A DNA stretch of 64,000 bases from RGIG5579 sp045597125. Lineage in GTDB: Bacteria; Bacillota; Clostridia; Oscillospirales; SIG627. The translations under genes were made by a program, and so were the position numbers. The DNA lies in the NCBI GenBank assembly GCA_045597125.1, contig JAZODR010000004.1:1-64000 (forward strand), read 5' to 3'. This document shows positions 34,323-43,115 of the stretch, piece after piece. The notes under the pieces were generated by a model that worked only from the letters and a program-made list of their open reading frames with translations, was not told the DNA's origin and did no database searches. Positions within the stretch are counted from its first letter, which is position 1. The number at the start of each line of letters is the position of its first letter.

Positions 34323-35957
34323 ATGCCGATTACCGATTTTTTGGAGCGCAATGCCAGACTTTACGGTCAGGAGTGTGCGCTAGTGGAGCTGAATCCCAGC
34401 GAGGAGAGGGACAAAAGCGTTACCTGGAGAGAGTATCGGTTGATTGAAAGTGTGGCAGACGCCCCCTACAGACGGGAGCTTTCTTGGCGCGACTTTGACC
34501 GCAGAGCGAACCGCTTTGCCAATCTTTTGCTTAGCCGTGGCTACGGTCGCGGGACCAAGGTTGCCATTCTTTTGATGAACTGTCTGGAGTGGCTTCCCCT
34601 TTATTTTGGGATTCTTAAGGCAGGCTGTATTGCCGTGCCTATGAATTTTCGCTATTCCGGTGATGAGATCAAATATTGCTCGGATTTGGCAGATGTTTCT
34701 GTTTTGGTATTCGGACCGGAATTTGTATCCAGAATTGATCCTATCGTGGAGGAGATGACCGGAGTCAAGACCTTTTTCTACGTAGGCAAAAATGTTCCCC
34801 TTTATGCCGAGGATTGCCTTCGCTTGATGGGTTTCTGCTCTTCCTCTGCGCCTCCCGTGAAACTGGAGGACGGTGATTATGCCGCGATTTATTTTTCCAG
34901 CGGTACCACGGGTTTTCCCAAGGCGATTTTGCACGATCATCGGTCTTTGGTTTCTTCTTGTCAAACGGAGCAGAATCATCACGGGCAGACGCGAGACGAC
35001 GTATTCCTTTGTATTCCGCCTTTATATCATACGGGTGCGAAAATGCATTGGTTCGGTTCCCTTTTGTCGGGAAGCCGGGCGGTACTCCTGCGTGGGGTGA
35101 AGCCCGAATGGATTCTCCGTGCCGTTACTGAAGAAAAGTGTACTATTGTTTGGCTGCTTGTTCCGTGGGCGCAGGACCTTTTGGATGCGGTGGATAGCGG
35201 AAGAGTGCGTATTGAGGAGTACCTTTTGGATTCATGGCGCTTGATGCACATTGGTGCACAGCCCGTTCCCCCCAGTCTGATTCATCGTTGGCTCAAGCTT
35301 TTTCCACATCATCAGTATGATACCAATTACGGCTTGTCCGAGTCCATCGGCCCCGGCTGTGTGCATTTGGGCGTGGAGAACGTACATAAGGTTGGCGCTA
35401 TCGGTAAGGCGGGATATCTTTGGCAGACCAAGATTGCAGACAGTACGGGAAATGAGGTTGCCGGAGGCGAAGTGGGCGAGCTTTGCGTTAAGGGGCCCGG
35501 CGTTATGCTTTGCTACTACAAGAATGAAGAAGCCACGAAGGAAGTGCTTCGCGACGGCTGGCTCTTCACGGGAGATATGGCAAAAGAAGATGAAGATGGT
35601 TTTATTTATCTGGTAGATCGCAAGAAGGACGTGGTTATTTCCGGCGGTGAAAACCTGTACCCCGTGCAGATTGAGGATTTTCTTCGCGGATATGATAAGA
35701 TCAAGGATGTTGCCGTGATCGGTCTTCCCGATGCGCGTTTGGGTGAGATTGCAGCAGCCATTATTGAGGCAAAGGAAGGGGTCAGCATTACCGAGGAGGA
35801 GATCTATGCCTTCTGTGAAGGAATGCCTCGTTATAAGAGACCCAGAAAGGTCTTTTTCGATAAGGTGCCACGCAATCCTACGGGCAAGATTGAAAAGCCT
35901 GTGTTGCGCCAAAAATATTGCAATGGAAGCCTTGTGGAAGCACAGATCAACAACTGA
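34323..35957 (+). CDS. AMP-binding acyl/aryl-CoA ligase
   Basis: A 544-residue ANL-superfamily CoA ligase with P-loop YFSSGTTGFPKAIL, NYGLSESIGPG, DGWLFTGDMAKEDEDG and the C-terminal PRNPTGKIEKPVL with its catalytic Lys. It adenylates a carboxylic acid and transfers it to CoA. Its position as first gene behind a tyrosine T-box and ahead of iorAB-paaK suggests an aryl or short-chain acid substrate, which is inference. I chose the ATG at 34323, 6 bases after AAAGGAG; the longer in-frame ORF from 34233 runs through the T-box and its terminator and is not real. Confidence 0.88.
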   Translation: MPITDFLERNARLYGQECALVELNPSEERDKSVTWREYRLIESVADAPYRRELSWRDFDRRANRFANLLLSRGYGRGTKVAILLMNCLEWLPLYFGILKAGCIAVPMNFRYSGDEIKYCSDLADVSVLVFGPEFVSRIDPIVEEMTGVKTFFYVGKNVPLYAEDCLRLMGFCSSSAPPVKLEDGDYAAIYFSSGTTGFPKAILHDHRSLVSSCQTEQNHHGQTRDDVFLCIPPLYHTGAKMHWFGSLLSGSRAVLLRGVKPEWILRAVTEEKCTIVWLLVPWAQDLLDAVDSGRVRIEEYLLDSWRLMHIGAQPVPPSLIHRWLKLFPHHQYDTNYGLSESIGPGCVHLGVENVHKVGAIGKAGYLWQTKIADSTGNEVAGGEVGELCVKGPGVMLCYYKNEEATKEVLRDGWLFTGDMAKEDEDGFIYLVDRKKDVVISGGENLYPVQIEDFLRGYDKIKDVAVIGLPDARLGEIAAAIIEAKEGVSITEEEIYAFCEGMPRYKRPRKVFFDKVPRNPTGKIEKPVLRQKYCNGSLVEAQINN

Positions 35958-35965
35958 AAAATTTC

Positions 35966-35994
35966 TTGCATTTCAAGATGCCAAGTAGTATAAT
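35966..35994 (+). promoter_or_regulatory. Possible internal promoter before iorA
   Basis: TTGCAT at 35966-35971 and a perfect TATAAT at 35989-35994 are spaced by 17 bp in the 74-bp gap before iorA. It could give T-box-independent expression of iorAB-paaK. Confidence 0.55.
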
Positions 35995-36031
35995 GAAAAA
36001 ATCTTATGAAAACAGTCAGAGGTAGTTTGTT

Positions 36032-37753
36032 ATGAAAAAATTGATGCTCGGAAACGAAGCCGTTGCCCGTGGTCTTTTTGAGGCGGGATGTAGCTTTGTA
36101 TCCAGTTATCCCGGCACTCCCAGTACTGAGATTACCGAGGCGGTTGCTCGTTTTGAGGAGGTTTATGCAGAATGGGCGCCCAATGAAAAGGTGGCTATGG
36201 AGTCTGCTTTCGGTGCTTGCGTTGCGGGGAAAAGAAGCTTTTGCGGTATGAAGCACGTGGGTCTGAATGTTGCAGCCGACCCGCTCTTTACCATCTCTTA
36301 TACGGGTGTGAATGCCGGTATGATTATCGGAGTTGCAGACGATGCGGGAATGCATTCCTCTCAAAATGAGCAGGATTCCCGTCATTATGCCAGAGCAGCC
36401 AAAATTCCCATGTTGGAGCCCTCCAATTCCGCTGAGGCGATTGCTTTCGTGAAGCGCGCGTACGAAATTTCCGAGGAATATGATACGCCTGTGCTTCTTA
36501 AAATGTGCACCCGTGTTTCCCACTCCCAGAGCATTGTGGAGGAAGGCGAACGGATTCTTGCAGAGAAGACTTATGAGAAGAATCCTCAGAAGTACATTAT
36601 GATGCCCGGTAATGCTAAGCGTCGTCATCCTTTTGTAGAAGAACGAACGAGAAAGCTGGTTTGTTTGGCAGAAACCGATCCGATCAATGTGCTTACCCAG
36701 GGGAAGGACAATTCTATTGGCTTTATTACTTCTTCTACTTCCTATCAGTATGTGCGCGAGGTATTTGGTGACAAGTATCCTGTTTTGAAATTGGGTATGA
36801 TCTGGCCTATGCCCGAAGAAAAGATCCGCGCTTTTGCCGAAAAGGTGGAAAAACTTTATGTGGTAGAGGAATTGGACGGATTTATTGAGGATCATGTAAG
36901 AAATTTGGGTATTGCAGTAACGGGTAAGGAATTGTTTGGCAATATCGGTGAATTCAGTCAGAATATCATTGCCGAGAAAATGGGTGCGGCGGTGCCTGCA
37001 GGCATTGCCCTTGAGGAAGAAATTCCTCAGAGACCTCCCGTGATGTGCGCGGGTTGTCCTCACAGAAGCTTGTTCTATACCTTGGCAAAGAATAAAATCA
37101 CCGTATTCGGTGATATCGGCTGCTATACTTTGGGTGCGGTTCCGCCCCTTTGCGCTTTGGATACCACAATTTGTATGGGAGCATCTATTTCAGGAATTCA
37201 CGGCTTTGTGAAATCGCAAGAGGGGGATGCCGATTCCAAGACCGTTGCGGTTATCGGTGATTCTACCTTTATGCACTCCGGTATGACCGGCCTTGTGAAC
37301 ATTGCTTACAATGCTTCGAATGCTACCGTAATTATTTTGGATAATTCCATTACCGGCATGACCGGTCATCAGCAGAATCCCACTACGGGACTGAATTTGA
37401 AGGGAGATCCCGCCGCAAAGGTGGATCTGGAGGCACTTTGCCGTGCTTGCGGCATTCGTCGCGTGCGCGTGGTTGATCCTTATCATCTTGCGGAGACAGA
37501 GACTGCCATTCGCGAGGAATTGGCGGTGGCGGAGCCTTCTGTTATTATTTCTCGTCGTCCCTGTGCGTTGCTTAAGACGGTGAAGCATAACGGGCCTATT
37601 AAGGTCGATGTGGATAAGTGTCGCTCTTGTAAGGCTTGTATGAAAATCGGTTGTCCTGCGATTAGTATGAAGGATGGCAAGGCTGTGATTGATAATACCC
37701 TTTGCACCGGCTGCGGTGTTTGTACCCAGCTTTGCAAATTCGGCGCACTGTAA
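36032..37753 (+). CDS. iorA: Indolepyruvate:ferredoxin oxidoreductase, alpha subunit
   Basis: A 573-residue TPP- and Fe-S-dependent 2-oxoacid oxidoreductase subunit. The N-terminal pyrimidine-binding domain begins LMLGNEAVARGLFEAG with SSYPGTPSTEI. The TPP-binding domain shows CAGCPHRSLFY, GDIGCYTLG and GDSTFMHSG. The C-terminus is a two-cluster ferredoxin domain (CRSCKACMKIGCP and CTGCGVCTQLC). It interconverts aryl pyruvates and aryl-acetyl-CoA with ferredoxin; in some anaerobes it runs reductively to make aromatic amino acids from aryl acids. It pairs with iorB 10 bases downstream. The start ATG follows AGAGGTAG. Confidence 0.95.
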   Translation: MKKLMLGNEAVARGLFEAGCSFVSSYPGTPSTEITEAVARFEEVYAEWAPNEKVAMESAFGACVAGKRSFCGMKHVGLNVAADPLFTISYTGVNAGMIIGVADDAGMHSSQNEQDSRHYARAAKIPMLEPSNSAEAIAFVKRAYEISEEYDTPVLLKMCTRVSHSQSIVEEGERILAEKTYEKNPQKYIMMPGNAKRRHPFVEERTRKLVCLAETDPINVLTQGKDNSIGFITSSTSYQYVREVFGDKYPVLKLGMIWPMPEEKIRAFAEKVEKLYVVEELDGFIEDHVRNLGIAVTGKELFGNIGEFSQNIIAEKMGAAVPAGIALEEEIPQRPPVMCAGCPHRSLFYTLAKNKITVFGDIGCYTLGAVPPLCALDTTICMGASISGIHGFVKSQEGDADSKTVAVIGDSTFMHSGMTGLVNIAYNASNATVIILDNSITGMTGHQQNPTTGLNLKGDPAAKVDLEALCRACGIRRVRVVDPYHLAETETAIREELAVAEPSVIISRRPCALLKTVKHNGPIKVDVDKCRSCKACMKIGCPAISMKDGKAVIDNTLCTGCGVCTQLCKFGAL

Positions 37754-37763
37754 AGGAGGCTAT

Positions 37764-38336
37764 ATGGAAACGAAGAATATTATGATCGTCGGCGTAGGCG
37801 GACAGGGAAGTCTGCTTGCCTCCAAGCTTCTTGGCAGACTCTTTTTGACCAAGGGCTATGACGTAAAGGTCTCCGAGGTTCACGGAATGAGTCAGCGCGG
37901 AGGCAGTGTGGTAACCTATGTCCGCTTTGGAGATGAAGTATTTTCTCCCGTCATTGATAAGGGAGAGGCTGATTTTATTGTATCCTTTGAACTTTTGGAA
38001 GCGGCTCGCTGGACCGAGTATCTGAAAAAAGGCGGCAAGATCGTTGCCGCAACCCAGAAAATCAATCCTATGCCCGTTATCATCGGCGCGGCAACCTATC
38101 CTGAGGCTCTTGAGGAGAAGATCTCTGCCGCGGGTATTGAATTGGATGCTTTCGATGCGCTGAAGATTGCCGAAGAGGCGGGTAGCTCTAAGGCGGTGAA
38201 TATTGCTTTGATGGGCAGACTTTCCAAGTATTTTGATTTCACGGTTGAGGAATGGATGCAGGCGATTGAGGAAAGTGTTCCTTCTAAATTTTTGGAACTG
38301 AACAAAAAAGCGTTTATGATGGGACGTCAGGCTTAA
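37764..38336 (+). CDS. iorB: Indolepyruvate:ferredoxin oxidoreductase, beta subunit
   Basis: A 190-residue gamma-type domain protein of the pyruvate ferredoxin oxidoreductase family, with N-terminal IMIVGVGGQGSLLASKLLG and EVHGMSQRGGSVVTYVRFG. It partners IorA and completes the heterodimer pair. The ATG at 37764 follows AAAGGAGG; longer in-frame starts reach back into iorA. The paaK gene follows after 24 bases. Confidence 0.94.
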   Translation: METKNIMIVGVGGQGSLLASKLLGRLFLTKGYDVKVSEVHGMSQRGGSVVTYVRFGDEVFSPVIDKGEADFIVSFELLEAARWTEYLKKGGKIVAATQKINPMPVIIGAATYPEALEEKISAAGIELDAFDALKIAEEAGSSKAVNIALMGRLSKYFDFTVEEWMQAIEESVPSKFLELNKKAFMMGRQA

Positions 38337-38360
38337 AGAGCAAAATATAAGGAGAGAATA

Positions 38361-39659
38361 ATGAAACGTTATTATCAAGAGGAGATCGAGACCGCCTCCC
38401 GTGAGCAAATTCGCGCGTGGCAATCCCAGCGACTTGTAAAGCAAGTTAAGCGCGTTTGGGAAAATGTCCCCTATTATCGCAAGAAAATGGAGGAAAAGGG
38501 CGTAACTCCCGAGGATATCCACGGTGTAGAGGATTTGCACAAGCTTCCTTTTTTGACCAAGGCGGATTTGCGTGACGCTTATCCCTACGGTCTGATGGGC
38601 GCACCGCTCAAGGATTGCGTCCGTATTCATTCTACCTCAGGTACTACAGGCAAACGTGTGGTTGCTTTCTATACTCAGAATGATATTGACCTTTGGGAAG
38701 ATTGCTGCGCCAGAGCTATTGTGGCGGCAGGCGGAAGCAATGAGGACGTGGTTCAGGTATGCTACGGCTACGGACTTTTTACCGGCGGTTCGGGTATGCA
38801 CGGCGGCTCTCACAAGGCGGGCTGTCTGACTTTGCCTATGTCTTCGGGTAATACCGACAGACAGCTTCAATTTATGGTGGACCTGGAATCTACCATAATC
38901 TGCTGTACTCCTTCCTACGGAACCTATCTTGCGGAAACCATACATGAGAAGGGGCTGCGCGATCAGATTAAACTGAAGTCAGGTATTTTCGGCGCAGAGG
39001 CATGGAGCGAAGAAATGCGCCGCGAATTGGAACAGAGCCTTGGCATTAAGGCTTACGATATTTACGGACTCACTGAAATTTCCGGACCCGGCGTTGCCTT
39101 CGAGTGCGAAGCGCAGAGCGGTATGCACATTAACGAGGACCATTTTATCGCGGAGATTATTGATCCCGAAACGGAAGAAGTGCTTCCTGAGGGGGAAAAG
39201 GGTGAATTGGTATTTACCTGTATTACGAAAGAGGGCTTTCCCATGCTTCGCTATCGTACGCGCGATATCTGTATTCTTTCCCGCAAGGCCTGTCCCTGTG
39301 GCAGAACCCACGTGAAAATGTCCAAGCCCATGGGCAGAAGTGACGATATGCTTATCGTCAAGGGCGTCAATGTATTTCCAAGTCAGATCGAAACCGTGCT
39401 TTTGGAAAACGGCTATCAGGCAAATTACCAAATCGTGGTAGATAGAGTGGGTCACTCCGATACGCTGGACGTTTTGGTGGAAATGACTCCTGAGAAGTTT
39501 ACCGATTCTCTTTCCAAGATTGCGGAAATGGAGAAAACGCTGGTGATTGCCATGAAAGATATGCTTGGTATTTTGGCAAAGGTAAAGCTGGTAGCTCCCA
39601 AATCCATTGCCCGTAGCGAGGGTAAGGCAGTTCGTATTATTGATAAGAGAAAAATTTGA
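38361..39659 (+). CDS. paaK: Phenylacetate-CoA ligase
   Basis: A 432-residue PaaK-type ligase of the ANL superfamily. The P-loop is HSTSGTTGKRVV near residue 93, followed by YGLTEISGPG, RYRTRDI, a CPCGRTH cysteine motif and the C-terminal GRSDDMLIVKGVNVFPSQIE. It makes phenylacetyl-CoA or related aryl-acetyl-CoA from the free acid. Together with IorAB it can connect aryl acids to aryl pyruvates. The order iorA-iorB-paaK-ACT recurs in anaerobic bacteria and archaea. The ATG follows AAGGAGAG. Confidence 0.95.
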   Translation: MKRYYQEEIETASREQIRAWQSQRLVKQVKRVWENVPYYRKKMEEKGVTPEDIHGVEDLHKLPFLTKADLRDAYPYGLMGAPLKDCVRIHSTSGTTGKRVVAFYTQNDIDLWEDCCARAIVAAGGSNEDVVQVCYGYGLFTGGSGMHGGSHKAGCLTLPMSSGNTDRQLQFMVDLESTIICCTPSYGTYLAETIHEKGLRDQIKLKSGIFGAEAWSEEMRRELEQSLGIKAYDIYGLTEISGPGVAFECEAQSGMHINEDHFIAEIIDPETEEVLPEGEKGELVFTCITKEGFPMLRYRTRDICILSRKACPCGRTHVKMSKPMGRSDDMLIVKGVNVFPSQIETVLLENGYQANYQIVVDRVGHSDTLDVLVEMTPEKFTDSLSKIAEMEKTLVIAMKDMLGILAKVKLVAPKSIARSEGKAVRIIDKRKI

Positions 39660-39669
39660 GGAGGCAATT

Positions 39670-40104
39670 ATGAGTGTTATTCATCAGATCTCCGTTTTTC
39701 TGGAGAATCGTGCAGGATCGCTTTCCGAGATTACCCGTATTCTTGCAGACAGCGGTGTCAACCTCCGCGCACTTTCCATTGCGGAAGCTTCCGATTACGG
39801 TGTTCTTCGCATTATTGCTGACGATACGGAGAAGGCAACCTCGATTCTTTTGGAGAAGGGCTGTATTCTTTCTAAGACCCCCGTATTTGTGGTAGCGGTT
39901 CCGGATGAGCCTGCAGGACTTTCTAAGGTTTTGGAACTTCTGGCGGAAAAGAATGTGGATATTGAGTATATGTACTCTCTGTTTGCTCATCAGAACGGCA
40001 AGGCATTTATGGTTTTCCGTCTTGCGGATGAAGAAGGATTCCGAAACGTCATTAAAGCCCACGGGCTTTCCCTTGTATCGGGGGAAGAGCTGAATTTAAA
40101 ATAA
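39670..40104 (+). CDS. Tandem ACT-domain protein
   Basis: A 144-residue protein made of two ACT domains: HQISVFLENRAGSLSEITRIL at the start and VPDEPAGLSKVLELL in the middle. ACT domains bind amino acids, and stand-alone tandem forms often accompany iorAB-paaK. It may sense an aromatic amino acid and tune the neighbouring enzymes; no DNA-binding domain is present. The ATG at 39670 is 10 bases after the paaK stop and follows GAGG. It is the last gene before a terminator. Confidence 0.9.
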   Translation: MSVIHQISVFLENRAGSLSEITRILADSGVNLRALSIAEASDYGVLRIIADDTEKATSILLEKGCILSKTPVFVVAVPDEPAGLSKVLELLAEKNVDIEYMYSLFAHQNGKAFMVFRLADEEGFRNVIKAHGLSLVSGEELNLK

Positions 40105-40106
40105 TG

Positions 40107-40135
40107 AAAAGAGCCGAATTTCGGCTCTTTTTTTC
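40107..40135 (+). terminator. Terminator of the ior-paaK-ACT operon
   Basis: AAGAGCCGAA pairs with TTCGGCTCTT around a minimal loop and is followed by a long T-run. It begins right after the ACT gene stop codon. Confidence 0.9.
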
Positions 40136-40153
40136 TTTAGAAGAGAAAACCTA

Positions 40154-40182
40154 TTGCAAAAAGATTCTAATAATGGTAGAAT
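40154..40182 (+). promoter_or_regulatory. Promoter of the XRE/serine dehydratase gene
   Basis: TTGCAA at 40154-40159 and TAGAAT at 40177-40182 are spaced by 17 bp. The start codon lies only 30 bases beyond the -10 box, so the leader is very short. Confidence 0.6.
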
Positions 40183-40211
40183 TTTAGTGAAAAAAGATTT
40201 TGGAGGAAGAA

Positions 40212-41639
40212 ATGGAGTTTTCTGAAAAGATTCGATTTTTAAGGAAAAAATATAAATTGAGTCAAGCGGAATTGGGTGAAAAAGTGGGAGTTTCCAACCG
40301 AGCCGTTTCCAAATGGGAAAACGGTGATAGTTTGCCTTCTACGGATACGCTTTTGTCCATTGCCACGGTATTCGGCGTTGCGTTGGATTTCTTCCTCAAG
40401 CATGATGAAAAGGAAAGCCGTGAGAAAAAGGTGGAGCCGGGGATGGAATCTCTGCGGGAGCTGTATAAGATTGGCAGAGGACCTTCCAGCGCTCATACTA
40501 TGGGACCGGAAAAGGCGGCAACTTTGTTTCGACGTCGTTTTCCCGAGGCCACCCGTTATAAGGCGGTGCTTTGCGGCTCTCTTGCGAAAATGGGAAAGGG
40601 ACATCGCACGGACCTTTGTATTCTGGATGCTTTTTATCCTGTGGAATGCGATGTTGAATTTGATATCAAGACGATGGAGTTGTATCATCCCAATACCATG
40701 AAGCTTTATGCTTATCGGGCGGGAAAACGAATCGGTTCCTGGGAGGTTTACAGCATTGGAGGAGGAAGCATTGAAATTAAGGGGGAGCCTGTCTATAAGC
40801 CTGAGCGCGTTTATCCCCACAATTCCTTTGCGGATATTGCTGCCTACTGTCAAACGCACTCTCTGCGCCTTTGGCAATATGTAGAACGCTTTGAGGGAAA
40901 GCAAATCTGGGAATATTTAAAAAAGATATGGAGTCAGATGCTTTGTTCTATGGAAGAAGGACTTGCCGCGGAAGGAGAGCTTTTCGGCGGCTTGGGGGTG
41001 CAGAGAAAGGCAAAGTATTTGTTTAATCAGCGTCATATTGACGAAAATGCGGAGACCCGTGAAAACCGATTGGTATGCTCCTATGCTTTTGCGGTCAGCG
41101 AGCAAAATGCCGCAGGCGGGTCCATTGTTACCGCGCCCACTTGTGGTTCTTGCGGAATTTTGCCGTCTGTGTTAAAATATGTTAGTGACAAGCGTGGTTT
41201 TGACGAGATGGAGATTCTCAAAGCGCTGGCTACGGCGGGCCTTATGGGAAATCTTATTAAAACCAATGCGTCCATTAGCGGCGCGGAATGTGGCTGTCAG
41301 GCGGAGGTGGGAAGCGCTTGCGCTATGGCAGCTGCAGGGCTCGGAGAACTTTACGCAATGGCCATCGGTCAGATTGAGTATGCCGCTGAGGTAGCTTTGG
41401 AGCATCATCTGGGATTGACCTGCGACCCCATCCGTGGCTTGGTACAGATTCCTTGTATTGAGCGCAATGCCGTTGCCGCCATGCGCGCCATCAATGCGGT
41501 CAATCTTGCAAATTTTCTTACCGATTCTCGAAAAATCTCTTTTGATACGGTGGTGAGAACGATGTATGAAACAGGTCGCGATTTATCTCACCGCTATCGC
41601 GAAACCAGTGAAGGCGGTCTTGCCAAACTTTATGTATAA
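40212..41639 (+). CDS. XRE helix-turn-helix domain fused to iron-sulfur L-serine dehydratase
   Basis: A 475-residue two-part protein. Residues 1-66 are a complete XRE/Cro-type DNA-binding domain (IRFLRKKYKLSQAELGEK, VSNRAVSKWENG, PSTDTLLSIATVFGVALDFFL). From about residue 78 follows a single-chain L-serine dehydratase with both domains: the beta part (GPSSAHTMGPEKAA) and the alpha part with the Fe-S cysteines in APTCGSCG, ECGCQAE and CDPIRGLVQIPC. The enzyme deaminates L-serine to pyruvate using an oxygen-sensitive 4Fe-4S cluster. The fusion suggests a DNA-binding enzyme, perhaps self-regulating, but this is inference. I chose the ATG at 40212 after GGAGGAAGAA. Confidence 0.92.
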   Translation: MEFSEKIRFLRKKYKLSQAELGEKVGVSNRAVSKWENGDSLPSTDTLLSIATVFGVALDFFLKHDEKESREKKVEPGMESLRELYKIGRGPSSAHTMGPEKAATLFRRRFPEATRYKAVLCGSLAKMGKGHRTDLCILDAFYPVECDVEFDIKTMELYHPNTMKLYAYRAGKRIGSWEVYSIGGGSIEIKGEPVYKPERVYPHNSFADIAAYCQTHSLRLWQYVERFEGKQIWEYLKKIWSQMLCSMEEGLAAEGELFGGLGVQRKAKYLFNQRHIDENAETRENRLVCSYAFAVSEQNAAGGSIVTAPTCGSCGILPSVLKYVSDKRGFDEMEILKALATAGLMGNLIKTNASISGAECGCQAEVGSACAMAAAGLGELYAMAIGQIEYAAEVALEHHLGLTCDPIRGLVQIPCIERNAVAAMRAINAVNLANFLTDSRKISFDTVVRTMYETGRDLSHRYRETSEGGLAKLYV

Positions 41640-41664
41640 TCCACTGAAAAGAAAGGAAATGAAT

Positions 41665-43092
41665 ATGAAAAGAATTGTTGCTTTGATTCTTTCGCTTTTG
41701 ATGATTTGCACACTCTTCTCCTGCTCTCGTCAAGAGAAGTCTGAAGAAAAGAAGACGAAGGAGAATGATCTTTCCGGTTTGAACGGTGAATTTTTGTACC
41801 GTCACGGCGAAGAAAAAATGAAGGCTTTGAAAAGCGCTCTTTATACCACCAAGGTGCTCAGCGGCGAAGAGGAGCTGGGTGAATTTCAGACGGTGCGCGT
41901 ACGGAAGGGGTACGACGGATTTCTTTATTCCCGTCAAGGTCAGGGCTTTTATTCTTTTGACGGTGAGCGTGCTTATACCGATACCACCGCAGGCGCTTAT
42001 ACTGCCCTTGCTACATTTCGCGTAATGGAAGAATATTTGACGGAATTCGTATTTTCCGTTTGCGCCCTCAATCCCGATTTGCTGGAGAATTTTCAGCGTC
42101 ATGGGGACAAGGTCACCTATGAAAGCAAAAATGAAAAGCTTCTTTCCCTATATCGCTTGGCGGAAAAGCCTGATTTTGCGCCCACTTCTTTGACGGGTAT
42201 TGCAAAGCTGGATGGAGAAGGGGTGATTGTGGAAGAGAGCATTACGCTTAAGAGTGAGGATGCCCAAATTGTCCTTCAGACCGTTCTGAGTCAGTACCGT
42301 TCCGATTCCATCGAAATTTCCAAGCCTACCTCTCCCGAGAATTACGTGGAGATTGCAGATATTCGTTTGCCACTGAGATTGCAAAAAGCCATTGATACGC
42401 TTTATGCTCAAAAAGAGGTGCAGACCACCTCGGTTGCCTCGGGTACTTTGGTATTGGGTGGGGCAAAGTATGTTTTGTCTGAGGATATCAATACCTATGC
42501 AAAGGAAGAAGCAGGTGCATATTATATTTCTCGCCAGAAGTTGAAAACTGTTCCCGGATTGCCTGAGGAAAGCACGTTCTATCAAGCGCTTTTGACGGGA
42601 GGACAAAAAACGGAAAATCGCTACAATGTGATTTTGGGTCAAAAAACGTGGGAAAACACTCAGGCGGCAGACGTTTTGCCTTGGGCAGACGAGGTGCGCA
42701 CACTGATGCCTGTTCTTTCTGATTTTGCTACGTTGTCTATGGCTGAAGAGGTGGGAGGCTACAGCATTTCCTTTACCTTGAAGGATGAGGCGGCAAGAAA
42801 AATTGCACAGAAGATTGCTTCCTGCTTCCCTGAAAGTGGGATTGGGATGCAGGCGGTAACGGTTCGTTCCTGCCAAGGGACTCTTTCCATTGATACGGAC
42901 CGCGGTTTGCTGACTGCTATTTCTTATCAGGCAGAGGGTGGTTTTGCCACCGATGCCGGAGTGGGTGATTATACAGGAAGATATTCGGTTCTGGTGGATC
43001 GCACGGAGGGCGTGACCCTGCCCGAGCTTCAGGTTCCCACGGCAACCACGCCCGGTATGGTAGATGAACATGCTCCTGTACCTGAATGCTGA
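41665..43092 (+). CDS. Lipoprotein of unknown function
   Basis: A 475-residue exported lipoprotein: signal peptide with lipobox LFSC (Cys20), then a charged linker (SRQEKSEEKKTKEN). The mature region is beta-rich with patterns such as YDGFLYSRQGQGFYSFDGERAYTD. No family is recognised. The ATG at 41665 follows AAAGGA at 8 bases; upstream in-frame codons overlap the serine dehydratase gene. It overlaps the next, also exported, protein gene if that gene starts at its first ATG. The pair probably forms a unit. Confidence 0.72.
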   Translation: MKRIVALILSLLMICTLFSCSRQEKSEEKKTKENDLSGLNGEFLYRHGEEKMKALKSALYTTKVLSGEEELGEFQTVRVRKGYDGFLYSRQGQGFYSFDGERAYTDTTAGAYTALATFRVMEEYLTEFVFSVCALNPDLLENFQRHGDKVTYESKNEKLLSLYRLAEKPDFAPTSLTGIAKLDGEGVIVEESITLKSEDAQIVLQTVLSQYRSDSIEISKPTSPENYVEIADIRLPLRLQKAIDTLYAQKEVQTTSVASGTLVLGGAKYVLSEDINTYAKEEAGAYYISRQKLKTVPGLPEESTFYQALLTGGQKTENRYNVILGQKTWENTQAADVLPWADEVRTLMPVLSDFATLSMAEEVGGYSISFTLKDEAARKIAQKIASCFPESGIGMQAVTVRSCQGTLSIDTDRGLLTAISYQAEGGFATDAGVGDYTGRYSVLVDRTEGVTLPELQVPTATTPGMVDEHAPVPEC

Positions 43093-43115
43093 AATTGGAG
43101 ATGAGAGACAATTTG

